DNA of 64,000 bases. Origin: B1 sp044370475 (GTDB lineage Bacteria; Bacteroidota; Bacteroidia; UKL13-3). Location: contig JBILVK010000002.1 in the NCBI GenBank assembly GCA_044370475.1, positions 1 to 64,000 on the forward strand. The letters are read 5' to 3'. Positions 32,259-40,292 of this stretch are shown here, in pieces. A program made the position numbers and the translations under genes. The stretch's first letter is position 1. The number at the start of each line of letters is the position of its first letter. The notes under the pieces are model-generated. The model made no database searches. It was not told the origin of the DNA and saw only the letters and a list, made by a program, of their open reading frames with translations.

Positions 32259-32263
32259 CTTAT

Positions 32264-32347
32264 GCCCAGATGGCGGAATTGGTAGACGCGCTGGTCTCAA
32301 ACACCAGTGAGCTCACCCTCGTGCCGGTTCGACCCCGGCTCTGGGTA
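32264..32347 (+). tRNA. tRNA-Leu (anticodon CAA)
   Basis: An 84-base class II tRNA. The acceptor GCCCAGA pairs with TCTGGGT. The anticodon stem CTGGT/ACCAG encloses loop CTCAAAC with CAA. A long variable arm and the T-arm GCCGG-TTCGACC-CCGGC are present. The discriminator is A and no CCA is encoded. Confidence 0.95.
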
Positions 32348-32353
32348 CTTAAC

Positions 32354-32384
32354 AAAAAGTCGCTGAATTTCAGCGACTTTTTTG
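32354..32384 (+). terminator. Intrinsic terminator after tRNA-Leu
   Basis: AAAAAGTCGCTGA pairs with TCAGCGACTTTTTT around a short AT loop. The T-run continues to 32383. It ends the tRNA-Arg/tRNA-Leu transcript. Confidence 0.9.
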
Positions 32385-32486
32385 TTTTAACTCACTTTTG
32401 CCCTTGAATTTTACTTGCCCATTATATCATTAGATGATGATTAATAATATATTCCCATTTTATTAAATTTATCAAACAAGCTATTT

Positions 32487-33509
32487 ATGCATATTGGAAA
32501 AGGTTATTCATTTAAAGAGGTAATTCTTTGGACCAGAAGAGATATTTTAACGCTTCTCATAATTAATTCTATACCAACTTTTCTTTTTTATTATTTTAAA
32601 TGGCAATGGCTCCTACTGCCTTGGTTACCCATTGCTTTATTAGGCACTGCGGTGGCTTTTGTTAGTGGATTTAAAAATAATGCATCCTATGACCGACTCT
32701 GGGAAGCGCGTAAAATATGGGGAGCTATTACCAATTTTAGTCGAACCTGGGGGATAATGGTTAAAGATTATGTTACCACTCAACATGCCAAACAACCAGT
32801 TTCAGAGGTGGAATTAAATAAAATCCATCTTCAACTATATAACCGACATATAGCTTGGTTAACTGCTTTAAGGTATCAACTTCGAGAAAACAAAACTTGG
32901 GAAGCAATAAACCTCCCTCATAACAAAGAATACCGCAATAGATGGTTTAGGGTAGAGGAACAAGATAATAAAATTGGTGATGCTATTATGCCCTATTTGT
33001 CGCAAAGAGACTACGATATAGTGATGTCAAAATCGAATAAAGCTACCCAAATTATTGCCCTGCAATCAGAGTATTTGAGAGGCTTATTGCAAGAAGGTTT
33101 AATAGAAGACTTTCGACATATGGAATTGGAAAAAGTATTGATGGAATTATACAATCAACAAGGTGCTAGCGAACGTATCAAAAACTTTCCTTATCCCAGA
33201 CAATATGCAAGCTTAAACAATTGGTTTATCAAAATTTTTGTTGCCCTAATCCCCTTTGGAATGTTGCAAGAATTTGTGCGTTTAGGTGATGATTATGTTT
33301 GGATGACCATCCCTTTTTCTGCCTTATCTGGTTGGATTTTCACCACCCTAGAAAGAATTGGTGAAACCTCAGAAAATCCCTTTGAAGGCAGCGCCAATGA
33401 TGTGCCCATTACTACCATCAGCAGAAACATTGAAATAGACCTACTCGAAATGCTTCATATAGATCACCAGTTAAAACCATTGCAAGCCCAAAATAACATC
33501 CTTAATTAA
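32487..33509 (+). CDS. Bestrophin family anion channel-like protein
   Basis: A 340-residue membrane protein of the bestrophin/UPF0187 family. Family features include LPWLPIALLGTAVAFVSGFK, NNASYDRLWEARKIWGAI, with the conserved Arg/Trp residues, and NWFIKIFVALIPFGMLQEF near the second membrane pair. The C-terminus has the conserved ENPFEGSANDVPI segment. Bacterial homologues form pentameric channels with varied anion or cation selectivity, and the ion carried here is unknown. Confidence 0.88.
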   Translation: MHIGKGYSFKEVILWTRRDILTLLIINSIPTFLFYYFKWQWLLLPWLPIALLGTAVAFVSGFKNNASYDRLWEARKIWGAITNFSRTWGIMVKDYVTTQHAKQPVSEVELNKIHLQLYNRHIAWLTALRYQLRENKTWEAINLPHNKEYRNRWFRVEEQDNKIGDAIMPYLSQRDYDIVMSKSNKATQIIALQSEYLRGLLQEGLIEDFRHMELEKVLMELYNQQGASERIKNFPYPRQYASLNNWFIKIFVALIPFGMLQEFVRLGDDYVWMTIPFSALSGWIFTTLERIGETSENPFEGSANDVPITTISRNIEIDLLEMLHIDHQLKPLQAQNNILN

Positions 33510-33524
33510 AGTGTTTAATAACTG

Positions 33525-34148
33525 CTACTTTATTTGAAATTCCCCATTTTCATTCATATGCGGATTCTTCATTTGTGGAATTACTGGCTTTGGTTTTATC
33601 TCCCTTTGCTTTCTCTCAATTTCCATCTGCCCCCCAGATTGCTTAACCTTCTGCCATGCAACCATATTCATGATCACACCACTGAGTGTAAACGCACCTC
33701 CCAATAACATAGTTCCTAAATTATTCCCTACTGCTCCACCTATGGTTATTCCTGTGCCTAAAAGAGTAAATACATTGGCCATAACGCCCTTAGAGCCGGC
33801 CTGAACCAATAAGTTTTCTGAAGTAGGCACCGCTGGCGCATTCTTCATTCGAATGATCTTGTTCGACTCAAATACATGATTAGAATAATAACAGACCTCC
33901 TCAGAATTAAACTTTAACATCAACAACTTATTGATTTCTTTGGTGCTGTCTTTTGAGAAGCTTTGAGCAACCAATGCCCGCATAATAAGCTCATTTTTTT
34001 TAACATTTTTTTCCTGACTATACATCATCGAATGCGAATCAAAATAACTAATCACCTCACTCATTTTTTTACCTTTCATGCTAGGTATCTCTTGAGCAAA
34101 ACTTAACATACTGCAGCAAATCAACATGATCACTAATACTATTCTCAT
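33525..34148 (-). CDS. Hypothetical exported protein
   Basis: I do not recognise a family. It has 207 residues, a signal peptide (RIVLVIMLICCSMLSFAQ), a polar helical N-terminal half, a glycine-rich hydrophobic hairpin (VFTLLGTGITIGGAVGNNLG, MLLGGAFTLSGVIMNMVAW) and a basic Pro-rich tail. The hydrophobic hairpin suggests membrane association. It converges with the bestrophin gene and is divergent from the helicase gene. It carries a palindrome near-match coding LVQAG. Confidence 0.6.
   Translation of the reverse strand: MRIVLVIMLICCSMLSFAQEIPSMKGKKMSEVISYFDSHSMMYSQEKNVKKNELIMRALVAQSFSKDSTKEINKLLMLKFNSEEVCYYSNHVFESNKIIRMKNAPAVPTSENLLVQAGSKGVMANVFTLLGTGITIGGAVGNNLGTMLLGGAFTLSGVIMNMVAWQKVKQSGGQMEIERKQREIKPKPVIPQMKNPHMNENGEFQIK
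33795..33810 (+). repeat. Dispersed palindrome near-match (GCCGGCCTGAACCAAT)
   Basis: The core GGCCTGAACC differs at one position from GGTCTGAACC. The gene strand codes LVQAG. Confidence 0.5.
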
Positions 34149-34285
34149 CTTATTAAATTCTTTTTTTTAATACTCAAACACCTTACTCTAGAAGAAATCT
34201 ACCTGCAAATGTACCCGTTTTATTATTTACTCACCTAGTTAATTGCATTAGATAGAACTAACTTGCAACCCATAAACTATATCAA

Positions 34286-35629
34286 ATGTCACAATCAGCC
34301 ATTCTTGCCAATTTCAATATTACTGAGCTTAATCCTATGCAAATTGCCATGCAAGAGGCTTTTAAACACAAAGAAGATATTACCCTTATTTCTCCAACAG
34401 GCTCCGGTAAAACCTTGGCATTTCTGCTTCCATTGGTCGCCAAACTCAAACAAAATAAACCAAGCAATGCAGATGAGCCTAAACTTCAAGCACTGTTGCA
34501 AGCAATGATTATTGTGCCAACACGCGAACTTGCCTTGCAAATTGAAATGGTCTTTAAGAAAATGGGTTCAAGCCATAAAATCAATTGTTGTTATGGCGGA
34601 CATTCGGTTCGCATCGAAGAAAATAACTTATCAGAAACACCTGCAGTTTTAGTGGGAACTCCAGGTAGAATTGCCTACCATATCAGAAATCAAAACATAG
34701 ATGTAAGTCAAACTCAATACTTGATTTTAGATGAATTTGATAAGTCGCTAGAGGCCGGTTTTCAAGAGGAAATGAGCTTTATCATTCAGCAGCTAAAACA
34801 CCTTCAAAAGCGTGTGCTTACTTCTGCAACAGCCATTCAAGAAATACCCAATTTTGTAAAAATTAACAAGCCAAATTTACTCGATTTTACCAAAGGAATT
34901 CAGCAACCATTGAGTAGTCTTAAGCTCCAATATGTAAGAGTTATTGGCGATGATAAGTTAGAAGCTCTAATGCTACTTTTAGGTTCGCTCCAAGATAAAT
35001 CTGCCATTGTTTTTTGTAACCACAGAGATGCCGTAAATAGAATAAGCGACCAGCTTTTTAAGCACAAAATTGCACATGGATTTTATCATGGCGGATTAGA
35101 GCAAATTGATAGAGAAAAAACGCTTATTAAATTAAGGAACGGAACAACTCGCATTTTAATTACCACTGACCTTGCCTCTCGCGGTTTAGACATACCAGAA
35201 ATAGATGTAGTGGTTCATTACCAATTGCCACTTAAAGAAGATGCCATGATTCACAGAAATGGCCGAACCGCTAGAATGAACGCCAATGGAACCGCAATTT
35301 TTCTATTAGATGAACAAGACCATTTGCCACCCTTTTTAGATACAGAACCAGAGGTGCTTCAATTGCCCAACAGCTTCCAATTACCAGAGCCTCCACATTG
35401 GAAAACACTCTTTATTAAGGCCGGTAAAAAAGACAAAATAAACAAAATGGACATCGTGGGTATGCTGCTACAAAAAGGCAAATTAAGCAAGGATGAACTA
35501 GGAATTATTGAGGTTTTAGACCATACTGCATACGCCGCCATCAAAGCCAACAAGCTTAAAGCAACCCTTATTTTGGTGAAAGAAGAAAAGCTAAAAGGGC
35601 GTAAAATAAGAATGGAAGAAGCAAGTTAA
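34286..35629 (+). CDS. DEAD-box RNA helicase (DEFD variant)
   Basis: A 447-residue ATP-dependent RNA helicase. The Q-motif region is ELNPMQIAMQEAF, motif I SPTGSGKTLAF, Ia PTRELALQIE, II DEFD (instead of DEAD), III SATA, V TTDLASRGLDIPEIDVVV and VI HRNGRTARM. The C-terminal domain (about residues 370-447) carries a DbpA-like region (KAGKKDKINKMDIVGMLLQK). It likely works in ribosome assembly or RNA remodelling. The palindrome-like site at 34603 codes HSVRIEE. Confidence 0.92.
   Translation: MSQSAILANFNITELNPMQIAMQEAFKHKEDITLISPTGSGKTLAFLLPLVAKLKQNKPSNADEPKLQALLQAMIIVPTRELALQIEMVFKKMGSSHKINCCYGGHSVRIEENNLSETPAVLVGTPGRIAYHIRNQNIDVSQTQYLILDEFDKSLEAGFQEEMSFIIQQLKHLQKRVLTSATAIQEIPNFVKINKPNLLDFTKGIQQPLSSLKLQYVRVIGDDKLEALMLLLGSLQDKSAIVFCNHRDAVNRISDQLFKHKIAHGFYHGGLEQIDREKTLIKLRNGTTRILITTDLASRGLDIPEIDVVVHYQLPLKEDAMIHRNGRTARMNANGTAIFLLDEQDHLPPFLDTEPEVLQLPNSFQLPEPPHWKTLFIKAGKKDKINKMDIVGMLLQKGKLSKDELGIIEVLDHTAYAAIKANKLKATLILVKEEKLKGRKIRMEEAS
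34603..34618. repeat. Dispersed palindrome near-match (TTCGGTTCGCATCGAA)
   Basis: Two differences from the perfect 16-base palindrome. It lies inside the helicase gene. Confidence 0.45.
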
Positions 35630-35640
35630 TTTCAAAGCAT

Positions 35641-35655
35641 TTCGGTCTGAACCAA
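35641..35655 (+). repeat. Dispersed palindrome copy, intergenic (TTCGGTCTGAACCAA)
   Basis: Exact asymmetric form, 12 bases after the helicase stop and 78 bases before the next start. Confidence 0.9.
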
Positions 35656-35733
35656 TATTAAATCGGGTTTTCTGGATTTAGTTGTCAAAACGAACATGGA
35701 TATAAGAATGGAATAGCAGAGCTTTGAACTGCT

Positions 35734-36741
35734 ATGAAACACATTCATTTTACCCAAACTTTCCTACCTAAATTCAATGCCCCAAAAGCTAAATTAATTT
35801 TGCTTTTGATGGTTCAACTTTTTGTTTCCAAACAAGCATCTTCTTGGGGCTTCTTTGCCCATCAAAAAATAAACAGATTAGCCGTTTATTGCCTGCCTCC
35901 AGAAATGTTTGGCTACTTTAAATCTCATATAGATTTTATAAGCGAGCATGCAGTAGACCCAGATAAACGCAGGTACCTAGTAGAAGGGGAGGGCGTTAAA
36001 CATTATATCGATATGGATTATTATGAACGTGCATTGCCTTTCGATACCCTGCCAAGGTCTTACCAAAAAGCCATGGAAAAATACACCAAAGATACTTTAC
36101 ATACTTATGGAATTGTACCCTGGAATATTCAATGGATGCTCAGAAATTTAACCCAGGCCTTCCAAGAAAATAATACCCCTAGAATTCTTAAGTACGCAGC
36201 AGAAATTGGACATTATATTGGCGATGCTCATGTGCCTTTGCATACCACTTCAAATTATAACGGACAGCAGACCAATCAACATGGCATTCATGGTTTTTAT
36301 GAGTCTAGACTCCCAGAACTATTCTCCCAGAATTACGATTTTTTTGTAGGTAAAGCTGTTTATCTTCATAAGCCCCTCGATGCAGCATGGGATGCTGTGG
36401 AAGGAAGTTTTGCAGGATTGGATTCTGTTTTTCTCTTTGAAAAATTACTCCACAAAAGTTTTCCAGAAAATCAAAAGTATTCCTATGAAGCAAAAGGCAA
36501 TCAATTGCAAAAGGTGTACAGTCCTAATTTTTCTGAATCCTACCATAAACAACTAGATGGAATGGTAGAAAGAAGAATGTCGGCTGCAATACTCTGCGTG
36601 GCTTCATTTTGGTATACCGCCTGGGTAAATGCCGGACAGCCAGATTTTCAATCTAAGCCTATAAATAATCCAGATTCAACAGACTTAATCGCCTTTCCAA
36701 CTTCTTTGCCAGAAAAAATGATTGGTCGCCAAGAAAATTAA
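35734..36741 (+). CDS. Zinc-dependent phospholipase C / S1-P1 nuclease-like protein
   Basis: 335 residues with an N-terminal signal (KLILLLMVQLFVSKQASS), so the mature chain would start near the metal-coordinating WGFFAHQ. Other zinc-ligand motifs are KHYIDMDYY, AAEIGHYIGDAHVPLHTTSN and QHGIHGFYESRL. The fold is shared by zinc phospholipase C and S1/P1 nucleases. The Bacteroidota proteins are usually called zinc-dependent phospholipase C family. The substrate, lipid or nucleic acid, is not decided by sequence. Exported. Confidence 0.8.
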   Translation: MKHIHFTQTFLPKFNAPKAKLILLLMVQLFVSKQASSWGFFAHQKINRLAVYCLPPEMFGYFKSHIDFISEHAVDPDKRRYLVEGEGVKHYIDMDYYERALPFDTLPRSYQKAMEKYTKDTLHTYGIVPWNIQWMLRNLTQAFQENNTPRILKYAAEIGHYIGDAHVPLHTTSNYNGQQTNQHGIHGFYESRLPELFSQNYDFFVGKAVYLHKPLDAAWDAVEGSFAGLDSVFLFEKLLHKSFPENQKYSYEAKGNQLQKVYSPNFSESYHKQLDGMVERRMSAAILCVASFWYTAWVNAGQPDFQSKPINNPDSTDLIAFPTSLPEKMIGRQEN

Positions 36742-36785
36742 TGCACGTTTTACTACAATTTTAAGTGGTTTTTGTGCATAACTTG

Positions 36786-36818
36786 TTTTTGCTACTAGTT
36801 GCCATCACTTTATTTTTG
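36786..36818 (+). promoter_or_regulatory. Bacteroidota-type promoter of dnaN
   Basis: TTTTTG (36786-36791), 19 bases, then TATTTTTG (36811-36818) matches TTTG-N19-TAnnTTTG. Transcription would start near 36825 and leave a leader of about 65 bases, which contains the palindrome at 36853-36867. Confidence 0.8.
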
Positions 36819-36852
36819 TTTGCAAGAGGAAATGGCATTATTTCATTTCTTT

Positions 36853-36867
36853 TTGGTTCGAACCGAA
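36853..36867. repeat. Dispersed palindrome copy, intergenic (TTGGTTCGAACCGAA)
   Basis: Core GGTTCGAACC, 22 bases upstream of the dnaN ATG and within its predicted mRNA leader. Confidence 0.95.
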
Positions 36868-36889
36868 AAAAAATTAATATATAATAACG

Positions 36890-38011
36890 ATGAAGTTTAT
36901 TGTAAATAGCAGTGTATTGTTGCGCCACTTGTCATACATAGATGGGGTGGTAGTTGCAAAACCAATTATTCCAATTTTGAATAATTTCTTATTCGATATT
37001 AAGGATGGTGTATTAACTATTCATTCTACCGATTTAGAAACCACCATGAGCACAAGTATCAAGGTGGATGCTAAGGAGGATGTCTCTATTGCCATTCCTT
37101 CTAAAACCACTTTGGAGTTATTAAAAACATTATCGGATCAGCCATTGGCCTTCTCTATTAATGAAGAAAAGGGCTCGGTAGAAATTAAATACGAAAGTGG
37201 CCGTTTTAAACTTACTGCACAAAAAGGCGATGAGTTCCCTAAAACCCCAGAAGTAGAAGGCGAGAACTCCTTCGAAATTGGTGCAAAAATTCTCCAAAAA
37301 GCCATTAGTAAATCGGTATTTGCAACTAGCTCAGATGAGTTAAGACTTAACTTAACTGGAGTGTATTTGCAATTATTTAAAAACAATATCACTTTCGTTG
37401 CTACAGATGCAAACCGTTTGGTTAGGTTTACACGCAACGATGTGAAGCCAGGAACAGAAGAGGCTTTAATCCTCCCTAAAAAAGCATTGAACCTTTTGAA
37501 ATCATGTTTGCCTAACGATGAAACTCAAGTAAAGGTGAATTTCAATAGACAAAACGCCTATTTTCAAATAGGAGATGTGAATTTAATCTGTCGTTTAATA
37601 GACGAAAAATATCCTGATTATAGAGCCGTTATTCCTACAGAAAACCCTAATAAACTAACCATCGATAGAGGTGAGTTCTTAATGGCTGTTAAACGTGTTT
37701 CTATTACCTCAAACAAAACTACACATCAAATTCGATTAAAAATGGTGGGTAGCGAACTTACCATTAGTGCAGAGGACATTGATTTTGAAAATGAGTCGCA
37801 AGAGAAACTTACTTGCTCTTACGATGGTGAGGACATGGAGATTGGTTTCAATTCTAAATACTTGTTAGAAATGTTAAATACCATGGATGCACCGCAGGTT
37901 GTTTTGGAATTATCTCAGCCTAATCGTGCAGGCGTTATTGTGCCAGCCAACCAAGATGCAGATGAAGATATTTTGATGTTAATTATGCCAATGATGCTGA
38001 ATAACTACTAA
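36890..38011 (+). CDS. dnaN: DNA polymerase III beta sliding clamp
   Basis: A 373-residue three-domain clamp that tethers the replicative polymerase. It begins KFIVNSSVLLRHLSYIDGVV. Domain boundaries follow the usual pattern, with FVATDANRLVRF, ALNLLKSCL, ICRLIDEKYPDYRAVIP, and the C-terminal LMLIMPMML hydrophobic-cleft strand. Full length. It is not next to dnaA or recF here, as is common in Bacteroidota. It has its own promoter and terminator. Confidence 0.96.
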   Translation: MKFIVNSSVLLRHLSYIDGVVVAKPIIPILNNFLFDIKDGVLTIHSTDLETTMSTSIKVDAKEDVSIAIPSKTTLELLKTLSDQPLAFSINEEKGSVEIKYESGRFKLTAQKGDEFPKTPEVEGENSFEIGAKILQKAISKSVFATSSDELRLNLTGVYLQLFKNNITFVATDANRLVRFTRNDVKPGTEEALILPKKALNLLKSCLPNDETQVKVNFNRQNAYFQIGDVNLICRLIDEKYPDYRAVIPTENPNKLTIDRGEFLMAVKRVSITSNKTTHQIRLKMVGSELTISAEDIDFENESQEKLTCSYDGEDMEIGFNSKYLLEMLNTMDAPQVVLELSQPNRAGVIVPANQDADEDILMLIMPMMLNNY

Positions 38012-38026
38012 GCATTTTATTATAAT

Positions 38027-38065
38027 AAAAAGGCCTTGTATATTTTTATACAAGGCCTTTTTTTT
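38027..38065 (+). terminator. Intrinsic terminator of dnaN
   Basis: AAAAAGGCCTTGTATA and TATACAAGGCCTTTTT form a 16-base stem with a four-base T loop, followed by further T residues to 38065. It lies 16 bases after the dnaN stop. Confidence 0.93.
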
Positions 38066-38129
38066 GCTTAGCTAAATATGTTTACAGCCAATAAAGGCAA
38101 TTAAATAGCGCGATGCAGCTTACGCGACA

Positions 38130-39359
38130 TTAACTAGAAACAGGTATTCGTCCAACCTGCAATTTGCCATTTACCTTCTTAATTACTTTCCTAAAATCTT
38201 CAGGAAAATATCCCGAAGTCTTTACCCTTCTGAAATAATTCATAGGATCTCCACCTACATAAATACCCAAATTATTAGATGAGGTATTATAAGGTTTTTT
38301 CAATTGAACAAAGTTCTTGTCGTACAAATACAACCCATAGTCGGGCTTTCTTGTATACTCAGATACATCCTCCACAAAAGAACCTATAAAGTAATTAGCA
38401 GTGTCAAATGTTACTCCTTCTTTGCTGTTTAAATTGTCGTCCACAAAAACTCCTTCAAAATTACCTCTACTAACCTGATGAGCTTTGCTGTTCATAAAGA
38501 ATTCTACTTTACAAAAATCAAAATTGGCGCGCATTTCCTTAATGATATTTAGGTTAGTTTGATTTTGCAATTTCCTTACAAAATTGGCATCCTCCACACG
38601 CTTTTCCATCACCAACGCATTAATCAATTTTTCATCAGGTTCCTCTAGCATAAATAAGAGTGTTCCTTGTGCACGCTTGTTTAAATCCTTCACCAGTGCT
38701 CCTTCGTCACTCACAATTTTATCTCTTAACCTTAAAGCACTCAACCTAACGCCAATCTCAAAAGCACTTGGTCTTCCCTTAAAAGTTGTAGCTGTAGTTG
38801 CATTGGTAAAACTATGCACATACTTAAGTTCTAAACTGGCCACACTGCCCATGTTTATAGTAAGTCCAACCACTCCACTAAAATCAATATCGCCACGGGT
38901 ATTTAGGTTTTGTGAATCCTGACTTACATCTTTATAAACCCCAAAGTCTAAAACACTGGTTTGGGTGAAGGTTAAATAGGAGGGTCTAACTCCAACAAAT
39001 AGCCTAAGATCATCCGACATTCTATCTGGAACATAATTTAAATAGACGCTCAAATCAATAAAATTGCTCTGAAAACGTTTATCGGTATTAAAATCCCTAA
39101 ATCCCAACCAGGCAGCTCCCAATTCTGCCGTATAATCTAATCTATTTAAATACCTATTGGTATGGTATGGCGTAATCGGACTCTGAAAATAGGCTGCAAT
39201 ACTACCCAATCCTCTACCTACAAAATTCTCGTGTTGTGAGTGTATGGTAGTGAAATTACCATTCAAAATCATGCCGAAACTGGGCTCATAAATCCGCTGC
39301 GCCTGCATATAAAATGGCACAATCATCATTAAAATCAAATGCTTTAAATGGATTTTCAT
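38130..39359 (-). CDS. Hypothetical outer-membrane beta-barrel protein
   Basis: 409 residues. The signal peptide KIHLKHLILMMIVPFYMQAQ is followed by about 200 residues of barrel-like strands (GSIAAYFQSPITPYH, LDYTAELGAAWLGF, DLRLFVGVRPSYLTF, VASLELKYVHSF). The second half is soluble-looking (EKLINALVMEKRVEDANFVR) and ends KLQVGRIPVSS. No family was recognised beyond an outer-membrane barrel likeness. It lies four bases upstream of queG on the same strand. Confidence 0.6.
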   Translation of the reverse strand: MKIHLKHLILMMIVPFYMQAQRIYEPSFGMILNGNFTTIHSQHENFVGRGLGSIAAYFQSPITPYHTNRYLNRLDYTAELGAAWLGFRDFNTDKRFQSNFIDLSVYLNYVPDRMSDDLRLFVGVRPSYLTFTQTSVLDFGVYKDVSQDSQNLNTRGDIDFSGVVGLTINMGSVASLELKYVHSFTNATTATTFKGRPSAFEIGVRLSALRLRDKIVSDEGALVKDLNKRAQGTLLFMLEEPDEKLINALVMEKRVEDANFVRKLQNQTNLNIIKEMRANFDFCKVEFFMNSKAHQVSRGNFEGVFVDDNLNSKEGVTFDTANYFIGSFVEDVSEYTRKPDYGLYLYDKNFVQLKKPYNTSSNNLGIYVGGDPMNYFRRVKTSGYFPEDFRKVIKKVNGKLQVGRIPVSS

Positions 39360-39363
39360 TTAG

Positions 39364-40290
39364 CTAATTTATAATAAAGTCAATGTTTCTCCTCAATCCG
39401 TTGTATTTAGTTCGTTTAATTGGCGATTTTTTAAAAAGTTTTGAAAAAACTTCCTCGCTAATATCTGTCCAATCCAAAATACTCATTTCTTTCAACATTG
39501 GGTTCGGTTCAAACCGAGGCTCACTGTGCTTCTTGGCAAATCTATTCCATGGGCAAACTTCCATGCAAACATCACAACCAAACACCCAATCCTCAAATTT
39601 TCCCTTCATTTCCTGAGGAATTGCGTCTTTTAATTCAATGGTAAAATAGCTGATGCACATGCTGCCATCAACCTTGTGGGGTTCGTATAATGCGCCGGTT
39701 GGACAAGCATCTAGGCAAGCTGTGCAACTTCCACAATGATCTGTTTGCGCGTGGTCGTATTCCAAATCTAAATCCAAAATGAGCTCACTTACAAAAAAAT
39801 AACTCCCAGCTTGCTTATTAATTAAATTGCCATTTTTCCCAAGCCAACCTAAACCACTTTTTATGGCCCAAGCCTTTTCCATCACTGGCGCAGAATCCAC
39901 AAACACCCTTCCAGAAACCTCACCAATCTCCGTCCAAATAAATTGCATCAATTCCTGCAATTTGTCCTTCACAACCACATGGTAATCCTCCCCAAATGCA
40001 TATTGAGAAATTTTTATTCGGTCCGAACCAAGCGCCGCTTCTGGGTTATGGTAGTTGTACAATAAACTGATAACAGATTTGGAGCCTTCAACCAAAAGGG
40101 TAGGGTCTAGTCGCTTGTCAAAATGGTTTTCCATGTACTGCATCTTTCCATGCCTTCCTTCTTTTAACCACTGCTCTAGGCGCGGAGCCTCCTTCTCTAA
40201 AAATTCAGCTTTTGAAATGCCGCAAAACGAAAACCCAAGTCGCCTAGCTTCTTCCTTAATAAGTTGAGAATATGTTGACTTGTTTGTCAA
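39364..40290 (-). CDS. queG: Epoxyqueuosine reductase QueG
   Basis: A 308-residue cobalamin- and Fe-S-dependent enzyme for the last step of queuosine synthesis in tRNA. Two 4Fe-4S sets are present: CGSCTACLDACPTGAL and CDVCMEVCPWNRF. The N-terminal domain with SLLYNYHNPE and FVDSAPVMEKAWA is typical, with the conserved catalytic Asp in the latter. It depends on B12, consistent with the corrinoid adenosyltransferase in the window. It lies two bases downstream of the RNase G gene. Palindrome copies code RFEPN and GSDR. Confidence 0.94.
   Translation of the reverse strand: MTNKSTYSQLIKEEARRLGFSFCGISKAEFLEKEAPRLEQWLKEGRHGKMQYMENHFDKRLDPTLLVEGSKSVISLLYNYHNPEAALGSDRIKISQYAFGEDYHVVVKDKLQELMQFIWTEIGEVSGRVFVDSAPVMEKAWAIKSGLGWLGKNGNLINKQAGSYFFVSELILDLDLEYDHAQTDHCGSCTACLDACPTGALYEPHKVDGSMCISYFTIELKDAIPQEMKGKFEDWVFGCDVCMEVCPWNRFAKKHSEPRFEPNPMLKEMSILDWTDISEEVFSKLFKKSPIKRTKYNGLRRNIDFIIN
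39503..39518. repeat. Dispersed palindrome copy (TTCGGTTCAAACCGAG)
   Basis: It lies in queG, and the gene strand codes RFEPN. Confidence 0.85.
40017..40031 (+). repeat. Dispersed palindrome copy (TTCGGTCCGAACCAA)
   Basis: It lies in queG with core GGTCCGAACC, and the gene strand codes LGSDR. Confidence 0.85.
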
Positions 40291-40292
40291 TC

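Noticed and set aside
32155..32347. Possible link between the palindrome GGTTCGAACC and tRNA T-arms or integration sites
   Set aside because: tRNA T-arms contain GGTTCGA-type words, but the palindrome copies lie inside unrelated protein genes without tRNA remnants, and no integrase or direct-repeat att pair is present.
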